Assembly: GCA_963691835.1 (NCBI GenBank)
Contig: OY829383.1
Span: 4,960,001 to 5,024,000 of the forward strand
Length of the DNA: 64,000 nucleotides
Origin: G963691835 sp963691835
GTDB taxonomy: Bacteria; Pseudomonadota; Alphaproteobacteria; Thalassobaculales; Thalassobaculaceae
Reading direction: 5' to 3'
Part shown: in pieces, positions 1 through 8,614 of the stretch
Position numbering within the stretch: the first letter of the stretch is position 1
How the letters are laid out: each line of letters begins with the position of its first letter
The notes under the pieces: generated by a model
What the model saw: only the letters and a program-made list of their open reading frames with translations
Told to the model about the DNA's origin: nothing
The model's database searches: none
Translations under genes and position numbers: made by a program

Positions 1-1
1 C

Positions 2-463
2 ACGTTTCGGAACTTCCTGGAGTCGCTTCGGAACTCGCTGATCGACGCGGATTTCGAGGGCGGCAACGCACTGCTCGATCGGATCGTCGGCGCCGCAGAG
101 GGCGACGAGGCGCAGCCGAAACGGCTGGAAGACGCCTTCAACGAACTCCTCGGGGAACATATTGCCGATCCGGAGGCCGCACAGTCGGCATATGATGCCG
201 TTGCTGAGTTCGAAGCGATGCTTGGCCGTGTCGTGGAGGCCCTCGCCGAGGATCTCGCCGCGATTGAGGAACGGATCGCCGCCCTGTCCGCTCAGCGCGA
301 GACGGTCGAGAGCGGCTTGTTGGGCGGCCAGGAGGACGACTTTGTGCCGACGGAGGCCGCCGCCGCCGCCGCCGAGAACCTCCGCATGCTGGCGCAGCAG
401 CCCTTCGGGCTTTCGAACCAGTACCCGCAAGTGATCGGGGCTCTGCTCGACGGCTTCCGTTGA
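2..463 (+). CDS. Flagellin-like protein, C-terminal part (5' end outside window)
   Basis: An open frame enters from the left edge and stops with TGA at 461-463, giving about 153 residues. The last 35 residues (ending NQYPQVIGALLDGFR) align by eye with the C-terminal helix of the complete flagellin that follows (ending NQFPNVISGLFPGG), so this is probably the end of a second flagellin-like or flagellin-associated protein. The preceding part is acidic and helical, with an Ala-rich run (six Ala in a row) near residue 120, and lacks the usual flagellin DADLAxxSAQQQ motif. Export through the flagellar type III apparatus is inferred only from this similarity. Without the N-terminus, a hook-associated or structural-variant protein cannot be excluded. 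Confidence 0.6.
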   Translation, partial: TFRNFLESLRNSLIDADFEGGNALLDRIVGAAEGDEAQPKRLEDAFNELLGEHIADPEAAQSAYDAVAEFEAMLGRVVEALAEDLAAIEERIAALSAQRETVESGLLGGQEDDFVPTEAAAAAAENLRMLAQQPFGLSNQYPQVIGALLDGFR

Positions 464-515
464 TCGGACTCCGTCCCTAGCGCGTCGGGAACACACAGCT
501 CCGTCAGGCACTGGC

Positions 516-1367
516 ATGACGACATCCATCCTCACCAACGCCCCAAGCCTTCTGGCTCAAAGAAACGTCAACACGTTTGGCCAGTTTACCGCCGACCTCG
601 GTAGGCAAGTTTCCTCCGGCCAGCGGGTTAGCACTCCGGTCGACGATGCCAGCAATTTCGCCATTGCCCAGGGACTGAGAACGGACGTCCGCGCCATCGA
701 CTCGTTGATTCAGGGTCTTGGAAACGCAAAGGGCGTCGCCGAGGTTGGCCTGGCCGCCGCAACGACCACATCCGATCTTCTCAACGAAATCCGGGCGAAA
801 ATCGTCCAAGGCGTCAACGAAGGGCTCACCGCTCAGCAAAGAACGGTCGTCGACAACGATTACCAGAACATGCTGAACCGGATGCGGCAGATCCTGGAGA
901 ACGCCGTCTTCAACGACACGAACATCGTCATCGAAACCGCAATACCGTTTAACACGATCGTTGGGCAGGTGAACGATCAGGACGTGCTGTCCTCCGTTGA
1001 CGGAGACAGGCTGACCTTGCGCGGACAGCGGTTGGATCTCGCGTTCGCTCTTCTGGACCAAGAGGATCTCGCCAGCACGGCGAATGCCCAGAATGCCCTG
1101 ACGGCCTTCGACAATGCCGCCTCTATCGTCGCGGTCGCCCTTGGCGAGTTGGGCGACGACATGCGGGAAATCACCTACCAGATCCAGCAACTTGAGGGGC
1201 TTCGGGACGAGGTTGAGACCGGCCTGGGCAACATCGTTGATGCGGACCTTGCACGTGTTAGCGCCCAGCAACAGTCCGCGACCGTTCGCGACCAACTCGC
1301 CCAGCAGGGTCTGAATATCGCAAACCAGTTTCCAAACGTAATCTCTGGACTCTTCCCTGGCGGCTAA
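516..1367 (+). CDS. Flagellin
   Basis: A 283-residue filament protein. The N-terminal D0/D1 signature is clear (SSGQRVSTPVDDASNFAIAQ, residues about 33-52), as is the C-terminal D1/D0 signature (DADLARVSAQQQ then QLAQQGLNIANQFPNVISGLF). The short variable centre makes it a compact flagellin, as is common in alphaproteobacteria. The product is exported by the flagellar type III system and polymerises into the filament. It lies 52 bp after the flagellin-like ORF end on the same strand, which suggests a flagellin cluster extending to the left. No strong Shine-Dalgarno sequence is seen before the ATG at 516; the start is set by the flagellin N-terminus. An overlapping antisense ORF of similar size is only a shadow. 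Confidence 0.93.
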   Translation: MTTSILTNAPSLLAQRNVNTFGQFTADLGRQVSSGQRVSTPVDDASNFAIAQGLRTDVRAIDSLIQGLGNAKGVAEVGLAAATTTSDLLNEIRAKIVQGVNEGLTAQQRTVVDNDYQNMLNRMRQILENAVFNDTNIVIETAIPFNTIVGQVNDQDVLSSVDGDRLTLRGQRLDLAFALLDQEDLASTANAQNALTAFDNAASIVAVALGELGDDMREITYQIQQLEGLRDEVETGLGNIVDADLARVSAQQQSATVRDQLAQQGLNIANQFPNVISGLFPGG

Positions 1368-1452
1368 TGCGGCTCGCACAGTGTTGGAACACGAAGTGGC
1401 TCAACCTCCCGTGGCGTGTCTCTCACCGCCAACGCTGAGCCCCAAACGGCAT

Positions 1453-1474
1453 CGGCCGGCCCGAAGGCCGGCCG
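1453..1474. terminator. Hairpin between convergent genes, possible bidirectional terminator
   Basis: A perfect 9-bp inverted repeat, CGGCCGGCC / GGCCGGCCG, with a CGAA tetraloop lies in the 134-bp gap between the flagellin gene (plus strand) and the molybdenum hydroxylase (minus strand). No clear T-tract follows on either strand, so termination is inferred from position and stem stability. Confidence 0.5.
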
Positions 1475-1501
1475 ACGTATTGATTCCGGGAGCAATACCG
1501 A

Positions 1502-3703
1502 CTACGCGCCGCTGCTCTCCTCGGCCGAGAACGGCTGCGTCCGGCGCCGGACGCCCGTGGCCGCAAAGATCGCATTCGAGACGGCCGGGGCCACCGGCGG
1601 TGTGCCCGGCTCACCGACACCGGTCGGCGCTTCGGCCGACGGCACGATGTGGGTTTCCACAACCGGCATGTCCGTGATGCGCATCGGCTCGTAGTCGTGG
1701 AAGTTGGACTGATCCACCTCCCCGTCCGTTAGCGTGATGCTGTTCCGGATGGCATGGCCGAGGCCGTAGCCGATCCCGCCCTCCATCTGGGCGGCGATGT
1801 TATCCGGATTGACGGCGACGCCGCAGTCGACCGCGCAGACCACGCGCTCGACCTTGAATTCACCATCCTCATCCATCGCGATCTCGGCGACCTGAGCCAC
1901 ATAGCTCCGGAAGCTCTCATGGACGGCGATGCCCCGGGCCTTGCCCTTGGGCAGGGGGGAGCCCCAACCAGCCTTCTCGGCAGCCAGCTTCAGCACGCCC
2001 GCGTGCCTCGGCTTGTCCTTCAGGAGGCCCAGGCGGAACTCGATCGGGTCCTTGCCCGCCGCGTTCGCCAGGTCGTCCATCATGGTTTCCATGACATAGG
2101 CCGTATGGGTATGCCCCACGGCCCGCCACCAGAGCACCGGCACGCCGACCTGCACGGAGTGAAGATCGCCATGGAAGTTCGGGATGGCGTAGGGCGTGCC
2201 CTCGACCCCCTCGACCGAGGAATGATCCACGCCGTCCTTGACGTAGGCGCCCTCGAACGGTGTGCCGGTCAGGATGGACTGCCCGACGATGCGGTGCTGC
2301 CAGCCGACAATGTTGCCGTCCTTGTCGAGACCGGCCCGGACCTTGTGCATGTACATGGGCCGGTAGTAGCCGCCCCGCACGTCGTCCTCCCGGGTCCACT
2401 GGATCTTCAGCGGCTGCTTCTTGCCCCAAGCCTTGGCAAGCTGTGCCGCCTCACCGACGATGTGGCTGTCGTAAATCGCCCGGCGACCGAAGGAACCCCC
2501 AGCCCACACCGTGTGGACCCGAATGTTCGGCAATTCGACCCCCAGCACGGCCGAGGCGACATACTGATCGACCGTCTGGAGCTGTGAGCCCGTCCAGATG
2601 TCGGCGGATTTGCCGTCGAACTCGATGACCACATCATGCGGCTCCATCGGCGCGTGGGCGAGGAACGGGAACTCGAACTCACCCTCGACAATGGTCTCCG
2701 CCGCCGCGAGCGCGGCCTCCGCATCGCCGCGGTTGCCGTGCATCGGCGCACCCGGCTGATCCATCAGCGCACGGTACTCCGCACGGAGCTCATCCGTGCC
2801 CCGGCTTTCCGCCTTGCTGAAGTCCCACTCAATCTCCAGCGCGTCCTTGCCCTTGAAGGCGGGCCAGGTGCTTTTGGCCACCACAGCCACGCCGGCGGGG
2901 ATCTGGATGACATCGACGACACCGTTAACCGCTTTGGCGGCGGCGGCATCGAACGACTTCACCGTCGCACCAAACTTCGGCGGCCGCGCGATCGCGGCGA
3001 CCAACATGTCGTCCCGCTCCAGATCGAGGGCGAAGATCGGCGCACCCACCGTCTTGTCCTTGACGTCGAGACGCTGAACGTTCTTGCCGATGAACTTGAA
3101 CTGGTCCGGTGACTTGAGCGCCACCGTCTCCGGCACGGTAAGACCGGAGGCTGCTTCCGCGACATCGCCAAACGCCAGGGTCTTGCCGGAGCTGTGCTTG
3201 ATCACACCGCCCTCGACCGTCACCTCGCCCTCAGGCGCGCCCCAGTAGGCCGCCGCCGCGGAGATGAGCATCGCCCGCGCGGTCGCACCGGCCTTCCGGT
3301 ACTGCTCATAGGAATTGAAGATCGCGCTTGAGCCGCCGGTGCCCTGATAGGGTCCCCAAGACAAGTTGTTGTAGAGGGCTGCGTTCGCCGGCGCGAACTC
3401 GACCTTGATCTGGTCCCAGCTCGCATCAAGCTCTTCGGCGACGAGCGTGGCGAGGCCCGTCGCGACCCCCTGCCCCTTGTCCAGGTGCTTGCTGAGCACG
3501 GTGACGGAGCTATCCGGTGCGATGACCACGAACGGTGTGATCTTGCCGGCGGAATGGCCGCCTGCCCGCGCGGTGCCTATCAGGCTGCCACCGATCAACA
3601 GGCCGGCACCGGCGCCACCGAGTGCTACCATAAACGTCCGGCGTGATGTCTCGACCGCACCGAAACGGCCGCCGAGATCTTGTGTCGTCAGACCAGGAAA
3701 CAT
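1502..3703 (-). CDS. Molybdenum hydroxylase large subunit (isoquinoline 1-oxidoreductase beta / xanthine dehydrogenase family)
   Basis: This 733-residue protein begins with a Tat-type signal (SRRTFMVALGGAGAGLLIGG, residues about 20-39, twin Arg), so the enzyme is probably exported folded to the periplasm. The rest matches the aldehyde oxidase/xanthine dehydrogenase molybdopterin-binding subunit of the IorB type; typical elements are SFGRRAIYDSH, VLWWRAVGHTHTAYVMET and the final EPTGVGEPGTPPVAPA-like glutamate motif (GVGEPGTPPVAP), which carries the usual catalytic Glu. The ATG lies 3 bp after the stop of the small 2Fe-2S subunit, so the two form an operon. The natural substrate cannot be told from sequence; N-heteroaromatics or aldehydes are typical of the family. 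Confidence 0.88.
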   Translation of the reverse strand: MFPGLTTQDLGGRFGAVETSRRTFMVALGGAGAGLLIGGSLIGTARAGGHSAGKITPFVVIAPDSSVTVLSKHLDKGQGVATGLATLVAEELDASWDQIKVEFAPANAALYNNLSWGPYQGTGGSSAIFNSYEQYRKAGATARAMLISAAAAYWGAPEGEVTVEGGVIKHSSGKTLAFGDVAEAASGLTVPETVALKSPDQFKFIGKNVQRLDVKDKTVGAPIFALDLERDDMLVAAIARPPKFGATVKSFDAAAAKAVNGVVDVIQIPAGVAVVAKSTWPAFKGKDALEIEWDFSKAESRGTDELRAEYRALMDQPGAPMHGNRGDAEAALAAAETIVEGEFEFPFLAHAPMEPHDVVIEFDGKSADIWTGSQLQTVDQYVASAVLGVELPNIRVHTVWAGGSFGRRAIYDSHIVGEAAQLAKAWGKKQPLKIQWTREDDVRGGYYRPMYMHKVRAGLDKDGNIVGWQHRIVGQSILTGTPFEGAYVKDGVDHSSVEGVEGTPYAIPNFHGDLHSVQVGVPVLWWRAVGHTHTAYVMETMMDDLANAAGKDPIEFRLGLLKDKPRHAGVLKLAAEKAGWGSPLPKGKARGIAVHESFRSYVAQVAEIAMDEDGEFKVERVVCAVDCGVAVNPDNIAAQMEGGIGYGLGHAIRNSITLTDGEVDQSNFHDYEPMRITDMPVVETHIVPSAEAPTGVGEPGTPPVAPAVSNAIFAATGVRRRTQPFSAEESSGA

Positions 3704-3706
3704 GGA

Positions 3707-4168
3707 TCAGGCCTCCATCAGCTCGGACGCGCGATGAATCGCGCCACGGATGCGGTGGTAGGTAGCACACCGACAGACGTTGCCTTCCATGGCGAAGTCG
3801 ATGTCCTCGTCGGTTGGCTTCGGCGTTTCAGAAAGAAGGGCTGCCGCGGCCATGATCTGACCTGCCTGACAGTAGCCGCACTGCGGCACTTGAAGCTCGT
3901 TCCAGGCCGCCTGGATCGCTTCCGCCGCCTTGCCTTGAATACCTTCGATCGTGGTCACCTCGGAGTCGCCGATGGTGTCGATCGTTGTCACGCAAGACCG
4001 CGTCGGCTCGCCGTCGACATAGACGGTACAAGCACCGCACATCGCAATGCCGCAACCGAACTTCGGACCCTTAACGCCAAGCTCGTCCCGCAAGGCCCAA
4101 AGCAATGGCGTGTCTTCATCAACGTCGAGCGATTTCCGCTCTCCGTTGACCTTGATGGTGAACTGCAT
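3707..4168 (-). CDS. (2Fe-2S)-binding small subunit of molybdenum hydroxylase (IorA type)
   Basis: A 153-residue electron-transfer subunit with two 2Fe-2S clusters: a plant-ferredoxin-type CGIAMCGACTVYVDG motif near residues 40-53 and the helical-domain motif QCGYCQAGQ plus NVCRCATY. It passes electrons from the molybdenum centre of the partner encoded immediately downstream (3-bp gap) to an external acceptor, probably a cytochrome. The start was placed at 4168 because GGAGGGGG lies about 8 nt upstream of that ATG; a longer frame from 4192 would bypass this ribosome-binding site. No signal peptide is present, consistent with co-export bound to the Tat-targeted large subunit. Confidence 0.9.
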   Translation of the reverse strand: MQFTIKVNGERKSLDVDEDTPLLWALRDELGVKGPKFGCGIAMCGACTVYVDGEPTRSCVTTIDTIGDSEVTTIEGIQGKAAEAIQAAWNELQVPQCGYCQAGQIMAAAALLSETPKPTDEDIDFAMEGNVCRCATYHRIRGAIHRASELMEA

Positions 4169-4397
4169 GTCGGAACCCCCTCCTACGATCACCGCCGGGA
4201 CATACTGATCCGAGTCAGCACCCCGGCCCTATAAGAAAGGTGGGGGAGATCGGTGCGGGGTTACAGAAGCGATCCTTCACAATGTTTGCCCAATCCTCCG
4301 TCTTGGGTTGTCGCCATGGGTAGGGCACCCCCATTGTTCTTTAGGTCTTGGCCAGCCACGAGGGATCTCGGCCTGCGCGACGAAAGCGACTGCGACG

Positions 4398-5345
4398 ATG
4401 AACGAAAGACCCCAATTTTCCCAGGATCTGATTGACCGAATTCACGCTCACGCCCGTGCGGAAGGCCCTAATTCCTCTCCGGTTCCCAATGTCGGCGTGT
4501 ACCGGGCCGATCACCAGACGGAGTGTACGCCGGTCATCTACGAACCGTGTGTCATCTTCGTTGTCCAGGGCTCTAAGCGCGGCTATCTCGATGGTCATAC
4601 CTTTGAGTACAACCCCTCAACCTACCTTGCCTTTTCCTTGCCGATGCCGGTCGAGGCGGAAATCCTGGAGGCGTCTCCGGATAAGCCGTTCCTGGGTCTC
4701 GGTCTCAAGATCGAACCGGCGGAGATCAGCGATATTCTGCTGCAGCTCGGAAGTGAAGCGCCTGCTTTACCGGTATAGCCCAACGCCATCGCCTCATCTC
4801 CGCTGACCATTGAAATCAAGGACGCGTTGGAGCGGCTTGTGGCCGTCTTCGACAAGGGGCCGGAAGCCCGCGTTGTTGGCCCGCTCATCCGGCGGGAGTT
4901 GCTTTATCGCATTCTCGTGGAAGAGCAGGGTGGAATGCTGGCCTCCGTTGTTCAGCGGCACAGTCATTTCGAGCGTATCGGCGGAATTATGCGTCAGGTC
5001 CATGAGGATTGCGCCTCGCCGCTCAGCACCGACGCGATGGCCGATATGGCGGGGATGAGCAAGACGAAGCTGCATGAGACTTTCAAAAGCATCACGTCGA
5101 TGTCGCCACTTCAGTACGTGAAGTCGATCAGACTTCATCAGGCGCGGGTCCTGATGTTGAACGAAGGAATTCCGGCCAGCACCGCCGCCTTCCGGGTCGG
5201 CTACGCCAGCGCCTCGCAATTCAGCCGCGAGTTCAAACGCTTCTTCGGCGTCCCGCCCAGCCAGGTCGCGGCGGCACCGGACTACTCCCGCCAACTCGGC
5301 GCGGTCATCCGGCGTTTCCCATCCAGGGTCAACACAGCAAGCTGA
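4398..5345 (+). pseudogene. AraC-family regulator interrupted by an in-frame TAG
   Basis: Two open stretches in the same frame make one AraC_N-type regulator. Residues 1-127 (MNERPQFSQDL onward) contain the N-terminal cupin-like domain (YEPCVIFVVQGSKRGYL), and 4827-5345 holds the rest of that domain (GPLIRRELLYRILVEEQGG) and the two helix-turn-helix motifs (STDAMADMAGMSKTKLHETF; FRVGYASASQFSREFKRFFG). They are separated only by the TAG at 4776-4778, with sense codons resuming directly (PNAIASSPLTIEIKDALERL). No frameshift is needed. It is divergent from the molybdenum hydroxylase operon and would be its natural regulator. The C-terminal tail runs into the 56-bp repeat at 5283. A recent nonsense mutation is the simplest reading; sequencing error or readthrough are alternatives. 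Confidence 0.8.
5283..5338. repeat. 56-bp direct repeat, copy 1
   Basis: Matches 6633-6688 at 53 of 56 positions (differences at 5285, 5325 and 5336). Copy 2 is the 3' end of the flavin oxidoreductase gene. Read on the minus strand, copy 1 keeps the same frame and ends in a stop (TAG instead of TAA), with two of three differences silent and one Pro-to-Leu change. On the plus strand it encodes the C-terminal tail of the broken AraC gene. The two copies bound an AT-rich island. Confidence 0.9.
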
Positions 5346-5368
5346 TCTTGAATGCGTTGCCTTGGGGG

Positions 5369-5490
5369 CTAGCTGGCCAACCCTCGTTGATCCATCCAGG
5401 TATATGTCGGTTCATAGTATGCCCGGAGCGTGTCCAGCATTCCGGCCATCTCTTCTTTGACAAACCGCCCGACGGCGATCCGTGTTTGAC
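5369..5490 (-). pseudogene. High-GC coding remnant overlapping the sulfotransferase 3' end
   Basis: In the frame ending with TAG at 5369-5371 the minus strand reads RFVKEEMAGMLDTLRAYYEP followed by TYTWMDQRGLAS. This looks far more protein-like than the overlapping tail of the sulfotransferase ORF, which reads DRRRAVCQRRDGRNAGHAPG. It also has the high GC of the chromosome, whereas the rest of the island is AT-rich. It could be the true C-terminus of the sulfotransferase after a frameshift near 5460-5490, or the end of an older gene cut off when the island arrived. No family assignment is claimed. Confidence 0.4.
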
Positions 5491-6413
5491 AAGTCAATAT
5501 TATCCTCATTCAGCAGTCCGTTTAGGTGTGGCCGATGCTCATGGAGTTGATTGTAGTAGGTTCTCAACAGATCACGCTGCTCGGGCGTCACACCATCGTG
5601 CAGCGCGTCGGCCCAAAAAGACCAGTCCTTCATTGCCCCAGGAATCGGCGCAAAAAGGACCGAAGATTCACCGCAAATTCCAGAAACAACCCGATCCCAC
5701 ATCTCCCACCTAGCATTCTCTAACAATAAGATGCGAGAACTCTTGCTTGGGTTCTTGTTGTGCTCAAGCAGTCTATCAAATAAGATATTAGCGTTAGAGA
5801 CGGGTTTGAATGTATCTGTATCGGCAAAAAACTCCACCATTCTTTCTTCGGCAGACCATTCGCTCTTTCTACGAATATTACTCTCCGAGAGATAAAATGC
5901 GGCAATACTTTTCTGAAATTCAATCGGATCTCTTATTGTACAAACAATTTTGTACTTTATTTCTGTCGATTTTGAAAACATTCTACAGATATTCAAAAAA
6001 TTGACAATCTTACTCAAATTCTGAAATTCCATAAACTCCGATGATATTATCACCGTTTTACTCATCCTCCTCGACATTTCAAATAATGAAAGCACCATGT
6101 TAGAAACAGCGGGTTCTGGTATAGGAATCCTATTCAGCATATGCCAACGAAATTGTAGAGAAAGCGGACTTCTCATGTATTCGTATCTCTGATTTTTTCT
6201 ATCATAGTAATAATCTCTCCCCATATAGATCGAATTTGGGATCATTGGCCAGAGAAATGCCTGCATCGTGGTCGTCGATGTTCTTTGAGTGCCTATGTGG
6301 AAAACGACCTGAGGCTCCGAATGTTGTTCAATCTCGTTCTCAACAAAAGACCTGGCACATAGGAGGCTTTGAAACTCGCAAGAGTCAGGCACTCTCTCCG
6401 AAATAGGAATCAT
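5412..6413 (-). CDS. Sulfotransferase-like protein, in an AT-rich island
   Basis: This 333-residue ORF has a PAPS-binding-loop-like motif near residues 38-54 (VFHIGTQRTSTTTMQAF) and a second candidate cofactor motif, TIRDPIEFQKSIAAFYLS, resembling the 3'-phosphate-binding RDP..W/F..S region of sulfotransferases. It would transfer a sulfuryl group to an unknown carbohydrate or lipid. Base composition is strikingly AT-rich compared with all neighbours, which signals horizontal acquisition. The last ~25 residues run into high-GC sequence and look out of frame, so the C-terminus may be wrong or frameshifted. The island lies between two 56-bp direct repeats. No ribosome-binding site is obvious. 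Function is suggested by two motifs only. Confidence 0.6.
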   Translation of the reverse strand: MIPISERVPDSCEFQSLLCARSFVENEIEQHSEPQVVFHIGTQRTSTTTMQAFLWPMIPNSIYMGRDYYYDRKNQRYEYMRSPLSLQFRWHMLNRIPIPEPAVSNMVLSLFEMSRRMSKTVIISSEFMEFQNLSKIVNFLNICRMFSKSTEIKYKIVCTIRDPIEFQKSIAAFYLSESNIRRKSEWSAEERMVEFFADTDTFKPVSNANILFDRLLEHNKNPSKSSRILLLENARWEMWDRVVSGICGESSVLFAPIPGAMKDWSFWADALHDGVTPEQRDLLRTYYNQLHEHRPHLNGLLNEDNIDLSNTDRRRAVCQRRDGRNAGHAPGIL

Positions 6414-6631
6414 GTAGATGCCTTTGAAAACCGTATTCTCTGAAAACTTAGAGAAATCAGAATGATAGTGACTATTAATCTACCACCTCGCTACAATTTA
6501 TCGCAACCCAAAATAATAAAATTATATTTTGTTTCAACTCATCGGCATACTCATGCTGTTCATAGATCGAAATGACGTGTGATTCTCTCCGGTGTCTGCC
6601 GCCAATCAAGGTTGCCTCATCTTGCAACCAC

Positions 6632-8083
6632 TTATTCCCGCCAACTCGGCGCGGTCATCCGGCGTTTCCCATCCGGGGTCAACACGGCGTCCCGATCGTC
6701 AAGGCCGACGCGATCCCAGAGTTTGCAGGTCACCGGCTTGTGCTTCTGGTCCAGGCCCTCGCAGTAGTTCGTGTATTCGCACGACCGGACTTCGGCGCCC
6801 CGTCCGAGGCGCATCTTCAGAAACCAATCTGGGTCTGCCAGCGACTGACGGGCAGCACCGATGATGTCCGCCTGCCCCGCGGCCAAGATGGCCTCTGCCT
6901 GATCGAACCCATGAATGCCCCCGGACGCGACAATCGGCGTGTTGAACCCCGCGTCCCGAACTGCGCGGCGAACTGTTGTTGTCGCGGCGATGTTTCGACC
7001 AAAGGGTCCGAAGCTGTCAGAGATGTAGGCTGGCATGCACTCATAGCCGCTGCGTCCCGTGTAGGGATAGGCCGCCCATCCGACGCCGGGTTGCTTTGCA
7101 TCCTCGAACTTACCGCCGCGCGAGAGGGACAGCACATCCATTCCGGCTCGGGCGAACTGTACGGCGAACCAGGCCGCATCGTCCGGGGTGTTTCCGCCCT
7201 CGATCGCTTCGTCGGCCAGGAACCGGGCACCAACACAGAAACGCGTTCCGACGCGCTCCCGGACCGCTCGATAGACCTCCAGCGGCAATCGGACCCGATG
7301 GTCTCTCGCCCCTCCGTATCCGTCGGCGCGATCGTTCCGGGCGGACAGGAAAGACGCCATTGTATAGGCGTGGGCGTAATGAAGTTCGACCCCGTCGAAA
7401 CCGGCCTCCTGAGCCCGCGCCGCCGCGTCCGCGAAGAGCCCAGGCAGGTGCAGCGGAAGGTCCCGGATGTGGGGGAAATGAAGGTCCGTGACCCGTTCCC
7501 GGTAGCCCATCCGCAGGGATTCAAGGTCACGGAGTTCCAGGAGCCCATCAAGCTCAGCATCCGGCAATGCGGCAAGAGTGGCACGGACGTCCCCCTCTTC
7601 CGCGCTTTCCATACCCAAACGCTGCCTTAGCGCGTCCGTCACGACCAGGAACCGGTCGAAGAACTTGGCGGGATCCGGCCGGCGGCGGATCGCGAGGAAA
7701 TCGATCAATTGGATCAGCAGCTTGGTCTCGCCGCCACTCGCCTCCCGAACAACCCGGACAAGATCCTTCAGGCCCGGAAGAAACCGGTCATCGCCGGCCC
7801 GCAGAAGCGGGCCACTCGGAACATCACGGATGCCTGTTGCCTCCACCACCAGCGCGGCCGGCCGACCCCTGGCGAACCGCTCATACCAGACGAGAACGGC
7901 ATCCGTGACATACCCCTCTTCGGTGGCGCGCCATGGCACCATTGCGGGAACCCACGTCCGATGGTTCAGACTCAGGGGGCCCGCTTCGATCGGCGAGAAC
8001 AGTCGGGAGGCGGCGGCCTCCTCGGCGCTCGGCCAACGACCGGGAGCGGGCGAATAGCGGATGCGTTCGGCGGGTTTCCACAT
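6632..8083 (-). CDS. NADH:flavin oxidoreductase / Old Yellow Enzyme family protein
   Basis: A 483-residue FMN-dependent TIM-barrel oxidoreductase. Visible family elements are the catalytic/substrate His pair in GFDGVELHYAHAYTMASFLS, RNDRADGYGG (active-site strand), VASGGIHGFDQAEAIL and GAARQSLADPDW (phosphate binding). After the barrel, a Cys-containing segment CEYTNYCEGLDQKHKPVTC is present, as in OYE-like proteins with a C-terminal extension. The start was set at the ATG at 8083; an upstream TTG at 8119 is less likely. The extreme C-terminus is the duplicated 56-bp segment. It follows moaE by 63 bp and may share its transcript. The substrate (an enone or nitro compound) is unknown. Confidence 0.87.
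   Translation of the reverse strand: MWKPAERIRYSPAPGRWPSAEEAAASRLFSPIEAGPLSLNHRTWVPAMVPWRATEEGYVTDAVLVWYERFARGRPAALVVEATGIRDVPSGPLLRAGDDRFLPGLKDLVRVVREASGGETKLLIQLIDFLAIRRRPDPAKFFDRFLVVTDALRQRLGMESAEEGDVRATLAALPDAELDGLLELRDLESLRMGYRERVTDLHFPHIRDLPLHLPGLFADAAARAQEAGFDGVELHYAHAYTMASFLSARNDRADGYGGARDHRVRLPLEVYRAVRERVGTRFCVGARFLADEAIEGGNTPDDAAWFAVQFARAGMDVLSLSRGGKFEDAKQPGVGWAAYPYTGRSGYECMPAYISDSFGPFGRNIAATTTVRRAVRDAGFNTPIVASGGIHGFDQAEAILAAGQADIIGAARQSLADPDWFLKMRLGRGAEVRSCEYTNYCEGLDQKHKPVTCKLWDRVGLDDRDAVLTPDGKRRMTAPSWRE
6633..6688. repeat. 56-bp direct repeat, copy 2
   Basis: Second copy of the 5283-5338 repeat, 1350 bp away in the same orientation. It covers the last 18 codons and most of the stop codon of the flavin oxidoreductase gene. 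Position at a gene 3' end with a detached copy on the far side of foreign DNA resembles the attachment-site layout of integrative elements, but no integrase gene lies between the copies. Confidence 0.9.
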
Positions 8084-8146
8084 GCTCTGGACTGTCACCA
8101 ATCTCGAGGTCCGACGCAAGATCGGCCCTGAGCAGCCGCGACCGGC

Positions 8147-8599
8147 CTAGCGTTTCCAACGGGCGGCGGCCTCAGCATCGCTCTCCCGGCTTTCGACCCA
8201 TCGGTCGCCTTCGTCCGTATCTTCAAGCTTCCAGAACGGCGCGTCCGTCTTCAGCCAGTCCATCAGGAATTGGCACGCTTCAAACGCCGCCCCGCGATGG
8301 GGCGACGCACAGATGACCAGTACGATCCGGTCACCGGGCTCAAGCCGCCCATAGCGATGGATGACCAGACTCCCGGAAAGGGGCCACCGGCGGTTTGCCT
8401 CCGCTTCGATATCGGCGAGGCTTTTCTCCGTCATGCCTGGATAGTGCTCCAGCGTCAGCGCTGAGACGCCGCTTCCGTCATTCCGATCGCGCATCAACCC
8501 GGTAAACGTTGCGATCGCGCCGATGTCATGGTTGCCGGCGCTCATCGCCGCGATCTCGGCGCCGATGTCGAAGTCTTCAGCCTGAACCCGTATGCTCAT
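8147..8599 (-). CDS. moaE: Molybdopterin synthase catalytic subunit MoaE
   Basis: A 150-residue protein of full family length. Conserved segments are GAIATFTGLMRDRN, LTLEHYPGMTEKSL, VIHRYGRLEPGD, CASPHRGAAFEACQFLMDWLKTDAPFWK (the Lys motifs that accept sulfur-loaded MoaD) and the C-terminal WVES. With MoaD it inserts dithiolene sulfur into precursor Z (cPMP) to make molybdopterin in the cytoplasm. The gene starts 15 bp after moaD and sits at the end of a mobB-moeA-moaD-moaE operon. The stop codon is TAG, useful evidence that TAG is a normal terminator here. The cofactor would serve the molybdenum hydroxylase encoded at 1.5-4.2 kb, among others. Confidence 0.96.
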   Translation of the reverse strand: MSIRVQAEDFDIGAEIAAMSAGNHDIGAIATFTGLMRDRNDGSGVSALTLEHYPGMTEKSLADIEAEANRRWPLSGSLVIHRYGRLEPGDRIVLVICASPHRGAAFEACQFLMDWLKTDAPFWKLEDTDEGDRWVESRESDAEAAARWKR

Positions 8600-8614
8600 G
8601 GTCGCGTCACCTGA

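Noticed and set aside
504..1379. A 291-codon ORF antisense to flagellin
   Set aside because: It mirrors the whole flagellin gene, has no family features and no ribosome-binding site; it is a GC-driven shadow.
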